From Chloroflexota bacterium (lineage in GTDB: Bacteria > Chloroflexota > Limnocylindria > Limnocylindrales > CSP1-4), in NCBI GenBank assembly GCA_003171035.1, contig PMXR01000060.1:7955-47908 (forward strand): a stretch of DNA of 39,954 bases, given 5' to 3'. The notes beneath the pieces are model-generated. The model was given only the letters and a program-made list of their open reading frames with translations, was not told where the DNA came from and ran no database searches. The translations under genes were made by a program, and so were the position numbers. Positions 37,346-39,954 of this stretch are shown here, piece after piece (positions within the stretch are counted from its first letter, which is position 1; each line of letters opens with the position of its first letter).

Positions 37346-38257
37346 ATGAGCCTCCAACGACTCCAGGGCATCGAGCCGGGCCGCATCGGCCTGTTCGCGG
37401 GCCCGATCAACGGCCAGCCGAGCAGCGTCCAGCGCGAGTTTGTCCGCGAAGTCGAGCGCCTTGGGTTCGGCACTCTCTGGTACGGCGAGGCGCTGGCGCA
37501 GGAGGCGTTCGGGCGTGGCGCGCTCTACCTGGCCGCCACCGAGCGGCTGGTGGTTGCCAGCGGCATCGCCAATATCTGGGCCCGCGACCCCGCCGCGATG
37601 GCCAACGGCGGCCGGACCCTCGCCGAAGCCTGGCCCGGCCGCTTCATCCTGGGCCTGGGGGTGAGCCACGCTCCGCTGGTCAAGTTGCGCGGCCACGACT
37701 ACGACAAGCCCTACACGGCCATGCGCGAATACCTCGACGCGATGGCTGCAGCCCCGTGGCGCGGTCCCGCGGCCGAGATGCCGCCGCTGGTGCTTGCGGC
37801 GCTCGGGCCCAGGATGGTGGGCCTGGCGGGGGAGCGGACCGCGGGCGCGTATCCGTACTTCTCGACCGCCGAACACATCCGCGAAGTCCGCTCGATACTC
37901 GGACCGGAGCCATTTCTCGCGGCCGACCTGCCGGTGGTCATCGCCGCCGATCTGGCTTCGGCGCGGACGATCGGCAACCGCCACCTCGACTACTACATCG
38001 GCTCGGCCAACTACCGCAACAACCTGCTGCGCATCGGCTGGGCGGAGGCCGATCTCGAGAAGCCCGGCTCTGACGCGATCTTCGAAGCGATCGTGGCCTG
38101 GGGCGACCTCGACCGCATCGGCGAGAAGATCCGCGAGCGGTTCGAGGCCGGGGCCGATCAGGTCGTGATCAACATCGTGCCGGCCGACCCCGACGTCCCG
38201 CCGCTGGCGGAACTGCGCAGCCTCGCTCCGCTGGTCGCGACCGGGCTCTGCTCCTGA
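37346..38257 (+). CDS. LLM-class (probably F420-dependent) oxidoreductase
   Basis: REFVREVERLGFGTLWYGEALAQEAFGRGALYLAATERLVVASGIANIWARDPAAMANGGRTLAEAWPGRFILGLGVSHAPLV; ATG at 37346. Confidence 0.88.
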   Translation: MSLQRLQGIEPGRIGLFAGPINGQPSSVQREFVREVERLGFGTLWYGEALAQEAFGRGALYLAATERLVVASGIANIWARDPAAMANGGRTLAEAWPGRFILGLGVSHAPLVKLRGHDYDKPYTAMREYLDAMAAAPWRGPAAEMPPLVLAALGPRMVGLAGERTAGAYPYFSTAEHIREVRSILGPEPFLAADLPVVIAADLASARTIGNRHLDYYIGSANYRNNLLRIGWAEADLEKPGSDAIFEAIVAWGDLDRIGEKIRERFEAGADQVVINIVPADPDVPPLAELRSLAPLVATGLCS

Positions 38258-38307
38258 CGTTCATCCTGGCCGGCCGTCGCTCGTGGCGCCACCGGCCGCC
38301 GGTTGCG

Positions 38308-39240
38308 CTAGCCGGCGACCGAGGCGTCGAAGTCCGATTGCGTCACGGGCTTCGCCGCGCCGGTGACGGGCGTGCCCGCGAGGCTGGAGACCTGGTTGAG
38401 GACCTTCCAGTCGCTGCCGTACCGAACGAGGGTGAAGCCGACCGCGTAGTCCTTGCCGTTCCAGGCGACGAGGGCCAGCCGCTCGGTCAGCTCGTCCGCG
38501 CCGTACACCTTGGCCTGGGCGGCGAAGTTGGCGAGGGCCTTGGGGTCGGCCGCGAACCTGGCGATGGGGAACTGGATCTCCACGACCTTCAGCCCGGCGA
38601 GCTGCGACGGATCGGCGCTCTTGACGTATTGCTGCGCCTGATCCGCCGTTACCGGGACGATGGGCTGATCGACCGGCTGTGAGGTCAGCAGGCTGAGGGC
38701 GAGGCCGCGAACCTGGTTGAAGTTCACGTATGCCTGCCCGTACTTGTCCAGGTCGGCGTAGAAGGCGTAGCTGGTCGGGAGCAGGAATTGGTTGGGCATG
38801 ATCGCCTGGAGCCGAGTGGCCTGCGCCTCGAACTGGAAATGGGCGGCGACTTCGTCGATCGCGCAGGCGCCCAGGAGCTGGTCGGCGTTGCTAGAGGCGA
38901 ACGCGGTCAGATACTGGCGAACGGCGTCCTCCGGAGTGGCCCGCGTTGGGCCGGCCGCGGACGCGGCGTTCGGGTTGGGAGCGCCTGAGGCGACCGTCGC
39001 GGCAGCGGGCGTGGTGGCCGCCGCGCTGTTGCCGGAGCAGGCCGCGAGGATGCCGCCACTCACCACTACCACGGCCACCAAGGCACAGATCGAAACGCCA
39101 ACCCGTCGTCGGGACCGCCTGGGAGCGGCGGTGGTTGCCTCCACCATCGCCTCCGCCATCAAGCGGAAGTCGGCGCCGCACGAGGCGCAGGACGCCGTGT
39201 CCGTGAAACGCTCGAAACCGCAATTCGAACAGAACTTCAT
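38308..39240 (-). CDS. Zn-ribbon / single-TM protein with extracytoplasmic domain
   Basis: MKFCSNCGFERFTDTASCASCGADFRLMAEA...RRRVGVSICALVAVVVVSGGILAACSGNSAAATTPAAATVASGAPNPNAASA, followed by a globular domain. ATG at 39240. Confidence 0.75.
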   Translation of the reverse strand: MKFCSNCGFERFTDTASCASCGADFRLMAEAMVEATTAAPRRSRRRVGVSICALVAVVVVSGGILAACSGNSAAATTPAAATVASGAPNPNAASAAGPTRATPEDAVRQYLTAFASSNADQLLGACAIDEVAAHFQFEAQATRLQAIMPNQFLLPTSYAFYADLDKYGQAYVNFNQVRGLALSLLTSQPVDQPIVPVTADQAQQYVKSADPSQLAGLKVVEIQFPIARFAADPKALANFAAQAKVYGADELTERLALVAWNGKDYAVGFTLVRYGSDWKVLNQVSSLAGTPVTGAAKPVTQSDFDASVAG

Positions 39241-39685
39241 CGTCCACCTCCTGGAAACGCGCCGAGCAACAACGCTGGGGTACTCCTCCTCGACCGGTCG
39301 CACGCCTCCAGACGAGTGGCGGCACTACTTCCCACCGAACCGGCGCGGTCGCGGCGGTGGAGGCGACGACGGAGACCTGCTAACCCCCACCCCGTTTCAC
39401 GCGCCCGGACCTCGGCGCGCCGAATTGCGTTGATCATAGCGACGGGCGTGCCGGAATCGAAGGGGCCTCTGCGACACGCCGCCCGAAGCGGAACTCGGCG
39501 GGCCTTCAGGTTGATACGGGAATGGCGGGGCCCGGCGCGAATCCTACGGCTGACACAGCTCGGTCGAAGCTAGAGGTCCGTTGCTGAGGGGTCGTCCGGT
39601 TGCGTCGGCTCTGTCGACGCGATCAGCCGCGCACCAGCTCGGCGGCGGACTCTATGCTCATCTGGTCAGCGCAGGAGGACACGCA

Positions 39686-39954
39686 GTGGATCGCCGACTT
39701 CTGAGAGCGACCTTCGAGCAGGTGCCGCTGCTCTACGACCGCGCCCGCCCGAACTACCCGCCACAAGTCTTCGAAGATCTCGTCGCGCTCGCACGGCTGC
39801 CGGAGGCGGCTCGCGTCATCGAGATCGGTTGCGGCACTGGGCAGGCGACTCTACCGCTGGCGGAGCTCGGCTTCCAGATCACCTGCGTCGAACTGGGCGA
39901 GCAGCTGGCCGCGATCGCGCGCGGCAAGCTCGCGCGCTTCCCAAAGGTCGAGGT
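39686..39954 (+). CDS. Class I SAM-dependent methyltransferase (3' end outside window)
   Basis: GTG start after AGGAGG-like gcaggaggac; MDRRLLRATFEQVPLLYDRARPNYPPQVFEDLVALARLPEAARVIEIGCGTGQATLPLAELGFQITCVELGEQLAAIAR. Confidence 0.88.
   Translation, partial: MDRRLLRATFEQVPLLYDRARPNYPPQVFEDLVALARLPEAARVIEIGCGTGQATLPLAELGFQITCVELGEQLAAIARGKLARFPKVE

Noticed and set aside
36047-37984. 645-aa minus-strand ORF opposite the second MFS/LLM genes
   Set aside because: Same GC-codon mirror effect; composition is low-information and it crosses two confident genes.

Overview
This is a 40 kb, GC-rich, densely coded bacterial window. The protein flavour (F420-type oxidoreductases, Zn-ribbon/TM proteins, HPr-EI fusion) suggests Chloroflexota or a similar high-GC lineage, but that is inference. 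I support about 27 coding features. (i) A 5'-truncated CheR-PAS-histidine kinase with a coupled NarL/LuxR-type response regulator. (ii) An ABC-2 exporter pair. (iii) A MarR regulator + DHA2 MFS exporter preceded by a perfect 10-bp inverted repeat. (iv) A SUKH-4-like/Zn-ribbon protein overlapping a CruF-like carotenoid enzyme. (v) A secreted C39-like protein and a Zn-ribbon/TM protein. (vi) Two GT-C glycosyltransferases, an acetylxylan-esterase-like hydrolase, an acyl-CoA synthetase and a C26 glutamine-amidotransferase-like hydrolase. (vii) An MCP, a VIT/CCC1 protein, a KdpDE-like two-component pair and a PAS hybrid kinase. (viii) A tightly packed glpK-glpA-glpB-glpC-(HPr-EI) operon. (ix) A catalase C-terminal remnant next to an ACR3 arsenite transporter. 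(x) A DDN-like protein, an MFS exporter and an LLM-type (F420) oxidoreductase. (xi) A second Zn-ribbon/TM protein and the start of a SAM methyltransferase. I found no rRNA, tRNA, CRISPR array, transposase or phage module. No feature is clearly a new multi-gene system. The most second-look-worthy items are the glpKABC-ptsHI operon without any PTS EII, the SD-embedding inverted repeat at marR, the SUKH-like/Zn-ribbon protein, and the catalase remnant at the ACR3 junction. All calls are from reading motifs by eye; no database search was run.
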